NCBI GenBank assembly: GCA_963995525.1
Contig: OZ023206.1
Location: 47,393,052 to 47,457,051 of the forward strand
Length of the DNA stretch: 64,000 bases
Source: Escarpia spicata
Taxonomy: Eukaryota > Annelida > Polychaeta > Sabellida > Siboglinidae
Direction: 5' to 3'
The notes below the pieces were generated by a model. It ran no database searches, had not been told where the DNA came from, and saw only the letters and a list, made by a program, of their open reading frames with translations. The position numbers and the translations under genes were made by a program. Positions 1-11,664 of this stretch are shown here, piece by piece (the stretch's first letter is position 1; the number at the start of each line of letters is the position of its first letter).

Positions 1-1900
1 ATCCAAAGAAGCATTTTTATTGTGAAAATCACAGACCCGAATACTGTTTTCTACATGTGTCGCATTTCAATCATTTCACATCGGTACAAGTATCCACAAA
101 CAACTACCATATTTAACATACTACTGTTTCCGATCTGATGTCCACACATATCACATCTTAAAAGTGTTGTGCGAATGTCAACACGTTTCTTTCCTGAACC
201 AATCTTTAAAAATGACTGAGCACCCACATATGTTTTATCTCAATCGTGTGTTAACATTGCCGGTGCACATGTCTGACTTAAAATTGCCACTTGTGAACAG
301 GAAGCCACACGCATCACCTCGGCTCAGCTTCATTATGAGAACTGCCACGTGATTTCAAATTGATACTATATGCTAATTGTGCCCCGCAGATATCACATTT
401 GTTTCTGCACGGTGTGGATACGGAAATGCTTCTTCAGAATTCCACTTGCGGAGAACTGAGCACCACAGATATGACATATGTAGGGATTCTCCCCCGTATG
501 GATACGGACATTCGTCTTCAGATTTCCACTTTCTGAGAATCGTGCACCACAGGTATCACCTTTTTATAAGGTTTCTCCCCGGTGTGGATATTGACATGCG
601 TCTTCAAATGACCACGTTTTGAGAACTGTGCACCACACGTATCACACGTGTAAGGTTTCTCCCCGGTGTGTGTGTGGACATGCGTCTTCAGATTTCCACT
701 TCCAGATAACTGTGTACCACAGGTGTCACATCTATAGGGTTTTTCTCTGTATGTATTCCGACATGTTTGTTTAAATTACCACTTTCTGGGAACTGTGCAC
801 CACAGGTATCACATCTGTAGGGTTTCTCCCCGGTGTGGATACGTACATGCATCTTCAAACAACCCTTCTGAAAGCCTTGCACCAAACGTATCACATTTGT
901 AAGGTTTCTCCCCGGTGTGGATACCGACATGCGTCTGCAGATTTCCACTTTGTGAGAATTGTGACCACTGGTATAGCATTTGAAGGGTTTTTCCCAGTGT
1001 GTATACGGACATGCGTTTTCAAATTTCGACTTTTTTGATAACTGTGCACCACATGTGTCACATTTGAATCGTTTCTCTACACTACTAGTGTGCTCATTCA
1101 CAGACATATCTAAACTATATTTGTTTTGAAACTTTTTATAAACACATTACTTTGTACTGTGCTGTTGTCCTCAATGCACTTTTTGCTACAAGCACATATA
1201 CGTGTTATCACTAGTGTACATCACGTCTGAAGAAATTCTCACCATTCATAGTGTCTACCAAGGTGGAGCAACATAGTTTTAAAACAACGTTGTTAAAACA
1301 TTTTTTACTGTTGTTACATTTAAAAATCTGTCTCAATGTGCAACTTTAAACCGTTCCTCGGAAAACAATGTCTTCCACGTGTGTCAGAGTTTTCTGAACT
1401 GTCTGAGAAAGCAAACGAACCTTTACATTTGCTGCACAACTGTCACACTTGAATGTTTCCCCGTCACAGGGAGTTGGTGTCTGCATAAACGCTAAATATT
1501 GCGACATGAATCATTCCGTCACATGTTTTCTCTTCTTTGTGTTGACACTGTGTGACGTGCCTCGATGTCCTATGTCGTGTTGTTGCACACAACGTGACAG
1601 TTGTTGGTGTCAATACCCGCGAGTTTTTGTAGCTTTGTTATTTTATTGTTGACAGTTCTGTCACAAACATTTGTTAGTCCTGAAACAAAATAAAAGTAAG
1701 TAACACCATCAGACATCCTTTGAAATAGGCTAAGCACAAACAATAGAGTGTAAAGAACAGTGTGGATGACTGGGAAAATGTATTTTGAAGAAACAGGAAT
1801 AATCGAACTAAAAATAATACAGTATGTTTACAATCGAGTACACAACGTGATAAACATAAAGCTTGTGGTAAAAAACAAAAGACCTTGTAATATAACATTT
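1..1900 (-). repeat. Inverted paralogue of the 35.8-37.8 kb zinc-finger segment
   Basis: Read on the minus strand, this stretch matches the plus strand at about 35,820-37,830 along its length. That includes the sequence upstream of the fingers (the lead-in at 1,670-1,890 matches 35,820-36,080), the fingers, and the downstream part ending in the same motif near base 1 as near 37,800. Divergence is visible but modest. The segment is cut off by the window start. Seen directly by comparison; the mechanism of duplication is inference. Confidence 0.8.
380..1107 (-). pseudogene. C2H2 zinc-finger array, frame-broken
   Basis: Minus-strand C2H2 fingers of the type [10 protein letters not shown]...[10 protein letters not shown], which in intact proteins bind DNA in the nucleus. 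Good units include [16 protein letters not shown] and [17 protein letters not shown]. The finger register moves between reading frames at least three times: about 1,010, about 880 and about 740. Some fingers have lost ligands, for example KCYTS and KCDTF in place of CxxC. The longest open piece is 139 codons. There is no KRAB, BTB or other N-terminal domain in view. It is homologous to the array at 36.2-37.45 kb, and the two are damaged at different places, so both decayed after duplication. Read as a pseudogene; a spliced functional product is unlikely because the breaks fall inside fingers. Confidence 0.75.
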
Positions 1901-2824
1901 TCCATGTGAAATATATCGCAAGATGTTTACGTATGACGTGTGCATTTACGCGGGAAGACCGTGTGTAGATAGATTGATTAGTTTTTGTATAATATCTCCG
2001 TTTTTGAACTGTTCACAATTGCCCTCTCGGTGTGTGTCATAAGAGAACGGCATCTAGATCTGGCAAGCAAAATGAAACATTTTCCCTGAATCGTCAGAAA
2101 GTGTATTCGGCGTGTCTGACCGATCCTAACATGAAACAGTTGCGATTAATTACACGTTTCAGTCTTGTGAATAAAATACTATCCGAAAAGTCATTAATTT
2201 GCGTCATATGTCATTAGCAACACACTTGTGTCATCATTTGTCATTGGCGTCACGCTGGCCTACAAATACAATGACTGAAAATATGTTTAATTAGGCAAAA
2301 TATTGTTGTATGCCTACAATTTGATCAAAAGTCTAAAGAAAAAAAACAGTGTTCACAAAGATTGAATTGCATGAACTATATGGTAAAAGATAAGCACGTG
2401 ACATTAATGACACTAGCGAGTACAATGTATATGTCTCAACAGTTTATTTTCCCTGAATCCCAATTTGTAGGATAAGGCGTGGACATGGACAATTTTATGT
2501 ACGGTACTACATATATTATACAATAAAATACAGACAACATTTATTAAATTGTTTGACTTTTTAGGAAACCAGCAAACTTAATTTTTGTTTTGTCAAATTA
2601 CAAATATTCACCCATACACGAATTCAAGTGATACAGACAGTGGCTCTTGTATTTATACATAATCATAACTTTGGGCACAGAACAGTCAAGTAATAACTAA
2701 TCCGTAACTTGCTGTAGTCTGTATATTTGATTGCATACCCCATACAGTTCCCTTGCGTTTAGAGGCCTCCCAGTAAAAGCATTTATTGGCCTAAAGGTGT
2801 TGGTAATTACGCAACGATATAGGC
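1901..2824. other. No gene or clear repeat recognised
   Basis: AT-rich sequence with short ORFs only. I see no splice-bounded coding exon, RNA gene or recognisable transposon end. Confidence 0.5.
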
Positions 2825-3355
2825 TGCTTTTAGTGCTTTGTAGCTGCCATTAAGAATATTATATTTCTAGCACTATCTTCTACAAGACCGACCTTATCTT
2901 GAACTTTCTGTTTGCTTCGAACATACTCATAAAAAACTCTTGCTGTTATGTTTTATATTACTATCTAAGTGTTGTTCATAGCATCTCTTTGAATTTCTAA
3001 TTTTAGCTCTAGCTTGGTTAAGTGCTTCTTTATAACTGGTGTAGTCTTCATCATTTCCAGTACATCTATGTGACTTCCACATGATTTGTTTATACTTAAT
3101 TTGTCTGATGGCTTCTTTCGATGAGTGTTTCTTTTTGGACCGTTTGCCTTGTTTTTGAAGGGTACAAATTTATCGACTATGCACTTAATTTAACTCTTTA
3201 ATATATTCCAGCGTTATGTTGCTGTCTTAATTTTCAGTGTGTTATTCCAGTATATTTTTGCTAAATATTTCCTCATGTCCTTATACCTTCCTGTGTGGAA
3301 ATTTCTCCTACACTGCTTTTTACTATTCCTTTCAGATTTTACTTATATATCATGG
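2825..3355 (-). mobile_element. CR1-like LINE fragment (between endonuclease and RT)
   Basis: The reverse complement matches about 55,620-56,160 of the longer CR1-like element further along this window, including the protein stretch with SKSFYAYVRSKQKVQD. Only this internal piece is present: neither the endonuclease active-site part nor the reverse-transcriptase core remains. It has stops and small indels. The identification rests on a within-window comparison, so the family call is only as good as that for the longer copy. Confidence 0.8.
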
Positions 3356-3399
3356 GAATGTGTAATAAAAAGACACAGGGGTAAGGGTTTAACGGGGGG

Positions 3400-3815
3400 T
3401 GATAAACTATGGACCCACCCGAAACATTTGCTAATTCTGATCAAACATTGTAATCCTGTTGTTGGAAGCAGCAAGAAAACAAAATGGTGCTTTTATTTGG
3501 TATGCCCCATAAAATCCAATGAAAAAAATGTAGTAAACGGCATATATCCGCCCAATAAGGGGTACAAACGATTGACCAACCCAAACAATTGGCTAACTCC
3601 AATCGAAAACCGAAATATTATTGTTTAATGAAGCAACAAAAAACAGTTGGCACATTTATGTGGTCTGTACCACACCCCTGGGAAAATGTAGTGACACAAC
3701 TTTTTATATTTAAAGAGGGAGTGACAACAAACTTATGGACCCATCAACACAAATTGCTGTCTCCGATCAAAAAGTGTAATGTTATTGTTCAAGGAAGCAC
3801 CCAAAACTGCCTTTA
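3400..3815 (+). repeat. Degenerate tandem repeat, about 165 bp, about 2.5 units
   Basis: Units starting near 3,405, 3,560 and 3,725 share the order: ggaccca / caccc-aaacaattg / gctaactccgatc / aaa-ttgttattgttgaagcagcaa-aaaac. Units have diverged by substitutions and small gaps. The array sits between two LINE fragments and ends where the 3' part of the next LINE begins. Confidence 0.55.
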
Positions 3816-5060
3816 CTCCAACCGCCTCCCTCAGCTCTTCCGTTCTTCGCCCATCAGTTCTTCTCACTCCCACAATTCTTCGTAACCAGTTGTCTTCACG
3901 AAACCTGCACCTTCTCTTGTTGCTTCTCTGCCTGTGCTATAGTTTCTAAACCATACAGGTACGTCGAGGTATCACATAAGTATACTATATTCCCGTTGTG
4001 TGTTCGTGATATGCGCGTGTCTCTCATCAGACCTTCGACTTTCCTTCAAAGTTTGCCCCTGCCTTGATCCTCCTACGAATTTCGATGTCTGAATTCCCGT
4101 TCCCGCATATCACTCCATCCAGGTATATAAACCTGTCTCTTTGTTTTAAGTTCTTCCCCTTAGGGTGTATTTCCACTCAGCACTTTGGTTTGCTGCCCCA
4201 CCCATATTCCTCTGTCGTATCCAACTTTTATTCCATGCCTGCTGAATATATCCTTCCACTCTGTCAGTTGTTCTTAGATATATGTTTCCTTCCCCGTCCA
4301 CTACCACTGCCAGATCGTCTGCATTCAGTAGCTTCCGAAGGATGTCCCTCATACCAGTCTTACTACTTATCAGTTCCACCAATGCGATAAACAACAGTGG
4401 GTTCAGGGCGCTCCCCTACCTTTGGCCAACATACACATCAAACTCTCATGACACTATCGGTCCACACAACACCCGGCTCTTTATTTTTAATATGTCCCTT
4501 CAACCATCCTGACCTCTGCCCCTGGGACCCCCATCTGCCTCATTGTCGTCATCGCCATCTCTGTTGCAAGGTATTATATGCTTTATCCAGGTCTATGAAT
4601 CCTACTGCCATATCTTCTGTCCCTCCAATTTCTTTTCCACTAACTGCCTTAGGGCAAATATTTTGTCAGGTGTTCCTGTTCCTGTTCTAAACCCCTACTG
4701 TTCTTCACCGATTTCCCCTTCCACTACTGCACTTATTCTGTCATCCAGGATTCTTTTCAGCATCTTCATCATATGACTCAGCAAAGTAATGACTCTGTAT
4801 TTCCCAGGGTCGTGCGTCTCTCTTCCTTTTCCATTGTGTCGTTCTTCACTCTTCTGAGATCTTTCCCTCTTCAAGCACGTGTTCAGCAAACTGTGTTTGT
4901 CCATCAAGCCACCACCTGCATCTCCACTCGCACTTCATCAATGCCTGCCGCCCGACCTTTCTTCATCTTATTCACTGTCCTCGCTATATCAACATCCACA
5001 TTCTCTTCCACCTTTACTTCTCCTTCAACTGCACTTGGCAGATCTAGTCATATGTTTTCC
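3815..5060 (-). mobile_element. RTE-type LINE reverse transcriptase remnant
   Basis: Conceptual minus-strand translation, in several frames, recovers reverse-transcriptase blocks in the correct order. There is an N-terminal part with KYRVITLLSHMMKMLKRILD and EGEIGEEQ, then VELISSKTGMRDILRKLLNADDLAVVVDG, and then the C-terminal domain with IEIRRRIKAGANFEG and NWLRRIVGVRRTDGRRTEEL. The catalytic YADD/FADD box reads NADD (about 4,312-4,326), so the aromatic residue is lost. At least four frame changes and internal stops are present, and the endonuclease end is absent. From memory the block order and wording fit RTE-like LINEs; the clade should be treated as provisional. Non-functional. Confidence 0.75.
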
Positions 5061-6475
5061 TTTTGATTTAGCAATACCTAATGCTTTTGGTAAAATGGTT
5101 CGTTTTGTTTATTATGACTTAAAGTGTTTATACACGATTATTCAAACAGTGTATTTTATAAAATCCCAAGACGATATTTCACTTGTAAAGGCTCTCGCCA
5201 GTAATCTGTATGCATATGACTAATGATGTCAATAAGAACGGGATAGAATTGTGGGATTGCGAACCTAATCTTCACTTTGGAGTTTCACAACATTTTAATT
5301 GAGAAACTAAATTACTGATAATAATCAGAAATATATCCTGTGTGTGTTCCAAACTGTGTTATTTGGTCTCATATATTCGATTTAGAAATGTAAGCATTAG
5401 TATTGACATTACCACAACCACCTCTACAGAACTATAACGTACATCACATGAACAACGGAACAAAGTAATTCGCTACCACCGTGAGACGGTGTAGGAAGTT
5501 CAATACCCTCAACCGTAAAATCATTATGCTAGTGTTTTGAAACTCGGTTCGAAACACTCTACAGTGTTTTAATCAACGTCTGTACATCGTTTTATTATAA
5601 ACTACGAATCGCATTTATCACCTAGTCATGTCATAACATGTTCTTCTTCTACCCAATAACGTGGTGACCCCGATTTCCAGGTAACGTATCCACGGTTCGT
5701 TGTGTTCTTAATCAAATTTGGACTCAAATATAACTTGTCGTTTCCAGGAAACGATTAATTTTCACGCTAACTCGAGTGTTATAAACATAAGCTCAAAACA
5801 CTTTTTCAGTTGGGTATATAAGATTTCGCTACGGGCAAGGCAAAGAGCAAACTTATTCGCCGATTTGTGTTCCATGCTAAACTATAGGGGTGTTTGATTA
5901 TATGGGAAACGCTAAAGAAATAATTTTCTAATGTTTCCACTCTATGTGCACCACTGTATACCAGGGTGCATTTTAACGTATTTTAGAAACACGATCGAGG
6001 TGTTTTCAACAGGGGAATGTTTTGATGTTCTACTATATCTAATAGTATAGTATTTCCTGTTAATATGCAGCCAATAGTGACCTTAATTAATCTAAATAAA
6101 TCATGTCTTCCGACAGACGTCCGTGTGGACACGGGTGTCGACTTTTCACTTGGTGACTGGCGTTCTCACTCAAGAAGCCTTTGTATAATTTCTAAAAAAG
6201 AAAAATGTAATGTGTGTTATTCCTTCATATCTACATTTGAACAGTTGCCTGGAGATAGATTATCCACATAGAAAGCTGGAACAATATTTAAGTGCATTAA
6301 TAAAAATGCTTATTCTCCTGGACAAACACTCACACACGGAGACTGTATACGTTTTTATTTTATTATTCATATAGAATGTTTGCTTTGATGTAAATGTGAG
6401 CAGTATTTCGCACAGCATGTTATGTAAAACATGCACATGCTCAATACATGCACATTTTTATTTGACTTGGTTTTG
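5061..6475. other. No gene recognised
   Basis: AT-rich sequence without convincing coding potential. The missing last exon of the minus-strand EF-hand gene could lie here, but I could not identify one. Confidence 0.4.
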
Positions 6476-6479
6476 TTTT

Positions 6480-6660
6480 CACACTCGTCTGCTGTAATTG
6501 TCTGGATGTCTTTGTTTAATGTCACCACTGACCATGTAACATTCAGTATCCTTCTTAAACACATGAAACGGAATGTAATTAGTTTTCGGTTGTCCATATC
6601 TTTTACTTTCCACGTTTCACAGTTATGCAATAGCACTGATCTACCCAGAATCCCACTTGT
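6480..6660 (-). mobile_element. LINE C-terminal fragment beside an EF-hand exon
   Basis: Minus-strand translation gives VLLHNCETWKVKDMDN... followed by MCLRRILNVTW, the C-terminal signature of RTE/Jockey-type reverse transcriptases (…CETW…K…CLRRILxVxW). By chance it is in frame with, and immediately follows, the EF-hand exon after its GT splice donor, so one long ORF runs through both. It lies in the intron and is not part of the calmodulin-like protein. Confidence 0.75.
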
Positions 6661-6665
6661 CTTAC

Positions 6666-7918
6666 CTTCGTATTCGATTTCACCCTCGCCGTCAATGTCA
6701 AAGTGAAAGAGCATTTCTTTGACTTCCTCTTGCGTCAGTTTGTCTCCAATGGTCGTCATCTGGTAAATGAACCACTTCTTGTTGAGACGGCCCGTGTGTC
6801 TCGGATCGAAACCGTTTACAATGCTCGACCGGAGCTCTTCTTCCGATCCCAGCATGCCCCATCGATCTCGATATATCAACGCGCAGAACTGTGCGAAGTC
6901 CACTGCACAAAAGAGTTTCATTTTAAGTGACTGTTGTGCTAAAGCATGTCGGTCATGCGTGCGAGCGAGTGTGCGTGCGTGCATGCGTGAATGTATGTCT
7001 ACGTGTGTGTTTATATGTGTGTGTTCGCGCGCGTGTAGGTGTTTGTGAGGAGGGGTGGGGTATGTGTATGGCTTTGGCTTTTCCAGAGTCCAACTTTTTA
7101 TATATGTGTATTCTGCCCTTCTGAGGTATTTTGTCGGTTTTGTATTGTGCAACTCTTCCCATTCATTTATAATCCCCTGTTTCTTCGCTACGGTTACTTA
7201 ATGTTCTCTAGGCCTTCTATCTGTCATACCTAACAAGAAATACTACTATCAATATTTTTTTATACACTAACCATTCAATATCTGTGCAATTCTATCTGAC
7301 CTTCCCTTATCGTCCTGGTCTCTAGTGTTGTTATACCGCATTCCTTTAGGCATATTTCGTAATTAATTTGATAGTACTCAATCGCAAGCCATGGATTTGT
7401 TTACAATACCCCTGACAATGTTCGGAAGTTCACTAAATCAGCTACACAGCTACACGTCGTCCAAGAACTGTCTGTCGGTCGTGCTGTGTTGAGAGAACCA
7501 TGATGCGTGCACGCCCGCGCCCCACACCAAAGTCGCAATTTATGGAAATCACCATATAATGTCCCGTTCGGTTATTCTCATGAGCAGCTTATTCACATAA
7601 TTACTTCTACTTCCCTAAAATGTAACCACTTGCGCACCTCCATACAGTCGAATGTTGAAAGGCAACGAGATGACTGGCTCAGGTTAACTTCAGCTTTCTG
7701 TCAAGACGATTACTAGCTTCCCTGCCGGGTCGATAGTTCGCTGAGTTTTTTCAAAGCTCCTCACCTAGTGCCGTGTCCCCGAACTCGTCAATAATCTTCT
7801 GCGTCTGTGCTTCTGTCGGTAACCGTCCAAGAGCGCGCAGAGCCAAGGGTACACAGTCAATAGGGATCGTCTGGATCACTTGTTGGTCGAAGATCATGAA
7901 CACCTTCCGGATCTCTGG
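6666..7918 (-). CDS. Calmodulin-like EF-hand protein, two internal exons (partial)
   Basis: Two minus-strand exons join cleanly: 7,918-7,765 (154 bp) and 6,902-6,666 (237 bp). The first follows a long pyrimidine tract ending in AG and ends at G|GTGAGG. The second begins after TTTTGTGCAG and ends at AAG|GTAAGA. The join keeps frame (phase 1), giving about 130 residues. The layout is that of four EF-hands: IRKVFMIFDQ...LRALGRLPTEAQ, VDFAQFCALI, EEELRSSIVNGFDPRHTGRL, and KLTQEEVKEMLFHFDIDGEGEIEYE. Only the last loop (DIDGEGEIEYE) keeps good calcium ligands; loops 1-3 lack several acidic positions. The codon for loop position 12 is split by the last intron. The N-terminal and final exons were not found. 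A calmodulin/troponin C-like or EFCAB2-like (axonemal) protein is possible; the exact family is inference. Confidence 0.75.
7013..7060. repeat. GT/GC-rich dinucleotide stretch
   Basis: Imperfect run of tgtg, gcgc and tgcg units inside the intron of the EF-hand gene, just upstream (minus strand) of its second recognised exon. Confidence 0.6.
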
Positions 7919-8091
7919 CTCACAAAGGTATACAACGAGGAGAGAAGAACAAAGAGAAAACAGTTAAAATGGATGTTCCAAAGATGAAAGCATAGCATCT
8001 CCTCCTTAGCTGCTTAGTAATTCCACCCATTTGTAGACGAATTTTGCTATGTACACGACAATGACAACGCTTAATAACATTATTACTATTT

Positions 8092-8190
8092 GTAGTAGTA
8101 GTAGTAGTAGTAGTAATAGTTGTAGTTGTAATAGTAGCAAAGTAGTAGTAGCAGCAGCAGCAGTAGTATTAGTACTAGTATTATTATTAT
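8092..8190. repeat. (GTA)n / (GCA)n / (ATT)n compound microsatellite
   Basis: Trinucleotide runs gta, gca and att follow each other over about 100 bp, interrupted by single substitutions. The minus-strand translation is a poly-Leu/Thr artefact, not a gene. Confidence 0.9.
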
Positions 8191-8337
8191 TAAAAAAAAG
8201 ATGAAAAATTAAGGTAAATGTGACAAAGTAGAAGAAAGCGTTACACAACCTAGTGATCATGGACTGCAACTTAGGCTTGTTTCGGTATACCACAGACATG
8301 ATACAAATCAATCAGTCATAATGCCTGTATTCATCTA

Positions 8338-8379
8338 AGCAGTACGCAGTACGCAGTACGCAGTACGCAGTACGCAGAT
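8338..8379. repeat. 7-bp tandem repeat (AGTACGC), about 6 copies
   Basis: The unit agtacgc is repeated head to tail almost without change. It includes the overlapping palindrome gtac in every unit. Confidence 0.9.
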
Positions 8380-9283
8380 ACGTTCATGAGATTCGTCCCA
8401 CACAAGCGTCTGTACCTGCAGTCTGTTTGTCTGTAAACAAACTGACTGCGGTATTCTTAAGATCTTCGATCATTGCCGTCTCGGTAGAATGAGTCTCTGC
8501 CATTTCGGTTAATTTCGTGCCGTGAAGTGAATCCCACCAGTGCAGCGGTAGCTAGCAATGTTAGGCAAACGTTTTACAAAGCAATGAAACTACGTAGCAA
8601 CTATAGTAAGTTATGACCGCTATATACGTCATCCCGTTCTGGTCCAGAACGTCGCAGAGAACGTCTTGCGTTCGAAATCAAAATAAATTGAAGACAGGGG
8701 TTCGCTTCACTAAGCATTCGTACGCGCAAGACGGCCACTGAAAACTGGCCCCTATTCAGATGTGCTGAATCCTGCAGTAAGAACTACTGTGTGAAACGTA
8801 TTGCAAATTCTCCTTATCCCACTGGCAATGTTTTGCCACAGTAAAAAGTATAGGTAAGTTCTTATATAGCGTTGTGTCCAGTCCTCGTGAGTGTTCAAAA
8901 CGCTACACACGTGAATCCATAGTAGAGCTGTCCAATCGAGCATCATGTCGACTTCTCTAGGAAGTACACGGCTACAAAAAGGATTCTAATTCAGAATTTA
9001 TCGAACGAGAGTTCGTTGCTGTAACTAATAGGCCGCTGCGCCCCACAACGAGGATATAACGAAAGCAACACAAATAACAGAAGACATTGGCTAAAAACAA
9101 CTTCGGCGATCTTTTATTTTCGGACCTAACCAAGAAAATGACAACCTTCATCCGACAAACTTCTCCTCACGTATCTTACGTACATATACATTTATTAGGT
9201 TACCTCAACAATTCTCTTACATTCCCATGACAAATGAACATTCACAAAACGAATTCAAGCAAAACTCGACATCACCGGCAGCG
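8380..9283. other. No gene recognised
   Basis: Mixed-composition sequence with a few CpGs, short ORFs and no splice-bounded exon. The missing 5' exon of the minus-strand EF-hand gene may lie here, but I cannot point to it. Confidence 0.4.
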
Positions 9284-9491
9284 ACTACCCGTAGCCTCGC
9301 GGTTACCGTTAAATAGATGATGTGTCAAGGCGTCGCGAACACCCGCACACGGAGTCTAGGTGAATAGCTTTATCTTTTTACAAGGACTCTACGCACACAG
9401 TAACGATAGCATCACCGTACGAATTTCCATGAAGCTAATTTATATAGCGACACAATGTCAATTTTACGGTAACCGCGGTGCTACGGGTAGT
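9284..9491. mobile_element. MITE with about 30-bp terminal inverted repeats
   Basis: The left end actacccgtagc-ctcgcggttaccgt is repeated in inverse at the right end (acggtaaccgcggtgctacgggtagt). The total length is 208 bp with no coding capacity. The interior is unrelated to the ends. This is the pattern of a small non-autonomous DNA transposon. I could not decide the target-site duplication or superfamily. Confidence 0.75.
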
Positions 9492-10355
9492 AGTGAATAT
9501 AATGAAGCACATAAAAAGAAGAAAAGATGCATGTAGATTGTAAAAAGTGTACATTTTGCGCGAACTCCTGTCCACGACAGTCGATGAACAAGAAATGCAG
9601 CGCGCACCTGGAACGGCGTCCAGGCTGTATTTAACGGTTATTCAAAAGAATCCAGTGCCACTAGGATGTTAACTGCACTAAACGCTCGTGAACAAAAGGA
9701 AAATAGCTAGATTTCTGGCCTTCCATTAAGCGCTACACAACCAAATTATCGTCAGTTCGCCAAACTATCATGTCTACTCGCCATAACAGATCAAACATTC
9801 GTCACCACGTCATTCCGCCATCAATTAGAACTGACGTTTTCAAATATAGTTTCTTCCCACGCACAATTACCGACTGGAACTCCAGTAGTCCAGAAATACA
9901 AAAACTGTGACAAAAACGCATACTAGCAAATAACGTACTAGTGTATGCAATGGGAAACATGTAGTTATCATCAAACGTAATCAACGTAATTTTACATTTT
10001 AGCTCGGATGGAGTCAGCTCCTATTTCTGCTGCATCATTTACACCCCTTAAATTAATACAAACAAATCACTCCCATCGGAAGTCTTTCCAATTTCTGCAA
10101 AGCGCAGTCCACTGTTTTACGTATTACTCAATGTTTGTAATTGATGTACGATGCGTATTGTGTCAGGTAGAGGGTGATTGTGTGTGCATGTTAATAATAA
10201 TATATCATGTATGCAGTTTTTAGCATAATTTTTCTTTTCTATGCCATATATACATGTCTGTATAATAGTACGGAGAATAATATGACCAGTACATTAGTAT
10301 CAGTAAAATGTCTGCAGATGTTACCATATAGTAAACAAAGTCAAGCTAAATTTTG
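9492..10355. other. No gene recognised
   Basis: AT-rich sequence; nothing supported. Confidence 0.45.
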
Positions 10356-10760
10356 CATACAGCATATATATATATCCAAGGGATATATATATATATATAT
10401 TATCGTATATATATATTTACACAAATCCAAGGGCTAGGCAACTTTCTGACAAAGGTTGGGCGACGGGTGTCGCCTTACCCTTGATATTTCGTGTCGCCCT
10501 AATATATGTGGTCCTGCGTTATTGTGCATTTTACTAGAAAGCAATTGAAAGGTGTTCATCAATAAGGACACGCTTCCCCAAGGTTGTATTAATACATTTA
10601 ATTTATGAAAATATTCAAATTGAGTTATAATGAAGATTTTGCAAGTGGAATGTATATGTTTATTTCAATAATCGTCACCGTCAGGCGACATGGCTTATTT
10701 GTTTGAATAAAACACAAACTCTTATGTATGTTGTATGTTTATTTAGCAGGGATGTTCTAC
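10356..10760. repeat. AT microsatellite plus GGGCGAC-family repeat
   Basis: Runs of (AT)n at 10,363-10,420 are followed by acaaatcc-aaggg, then gttgggcgac-gggtgtcgcc and later cgtcaggcgacatgg. The same ordered motifs, inverted and also abutting an (AT)n run, occur at about 27,010-27,310. Two copies of one repeat family in opposite orientation are the simplest reading. Confidence 0.6.
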
Positions 10761-11664
10761 AATACAACATACTATCACATAACTGAATGTGTCTTGTGAT
10801 ATACATACAACTTTATATTGTTTCGTCTGCGGAAAACTAAGTCAGCACAGTGAACACATTTGGTAGTTTGCTTGGTCTTGTCATGCGCACTACCTTCACG
10901 TTAAGCTCCGCCCACTCCGTGACTCGGTAGGTTCAAAGTTGGAACTTGTTGTAGGATAGACGCAGCGTTTCGTAAACAAACTAAAATTACAAATTCACTC
11001 ACAACTTCGAGCCGCCGGCGCACCGCAAAACGTTCCGCTTAAGTTACGGTAGGGCCAAATACGGATATAAGCCCCTTTGGCAACCGGCTTTGGCACCTAC
11101 ACTGCTACAGTACATGCCATGCAAGTTAAGTCTTAAGGCCTTAAGCCTTTAAGGGCGCATTGCAAAACCGCAAATGTTTTCTTTTTCTCAATTGTTCATC
11201 AGGTATATATTTCCACAAATGTGCATATATCAATCATGCATTCGGTTGATCATTCAATGTATCATTTATTGTAAATAATATGTCTATGACAATGTGGGGA
11301 ACTGTTTATTTGTCAATTCATTGTATTATCGCCCACCATTTGTTTTGGAGACAACTCACTTTGTATTTAGTGTACAGTCTTCGAATAGTAAATTTTTTTG
11401 TAATTTTATTTCCTGTGACTTATTTTCGTAGGCAAAACTATGAATTTATTTTCGTGACTTTACATTTACGCCCACCGTTTTAAAACCAGCTGCCAAGTAG
11501 GCCTATAAACATGTTGCTACAGTTAAATTCTGGGTATACATAATTCTGCATTCATATATACTACACAGAAAGCTGCGATTGTATATGAATACTGCCATGT
11601 TACTAATGCATTGCAACTTCGATGTAAAATACTATGTACACATACAATAAAATTGGACTTTTCT
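10761..11664. other. No gene recognised
   Basis: Includes a short CpG-containing patch at about 10,980-11,060 that could be promoter-like, but there is no adjoining coding exon to support that. Confidence 0.4.

Noticed and set aside
4064..5223. Plus-strand ORFs of 97-114 codons
   Set aside because: They lie antisense to recognisable RTE-type reverse-transcriptase blocks and have no family signal.
6367..7152. Single 261-codon protein
   Set aside because: Only the middle 79 codons are an EF-hand exon with clear splice sites. The N-terminal His/Thr-rich part is a GT-rich intron repeat and the C-terminal part is a LINE scrap.
8006..8311. ORF of 101 codons rich in Leu and Thr
   Set aside because: It is translation of the GTA/GCA/ATT microsatellite.
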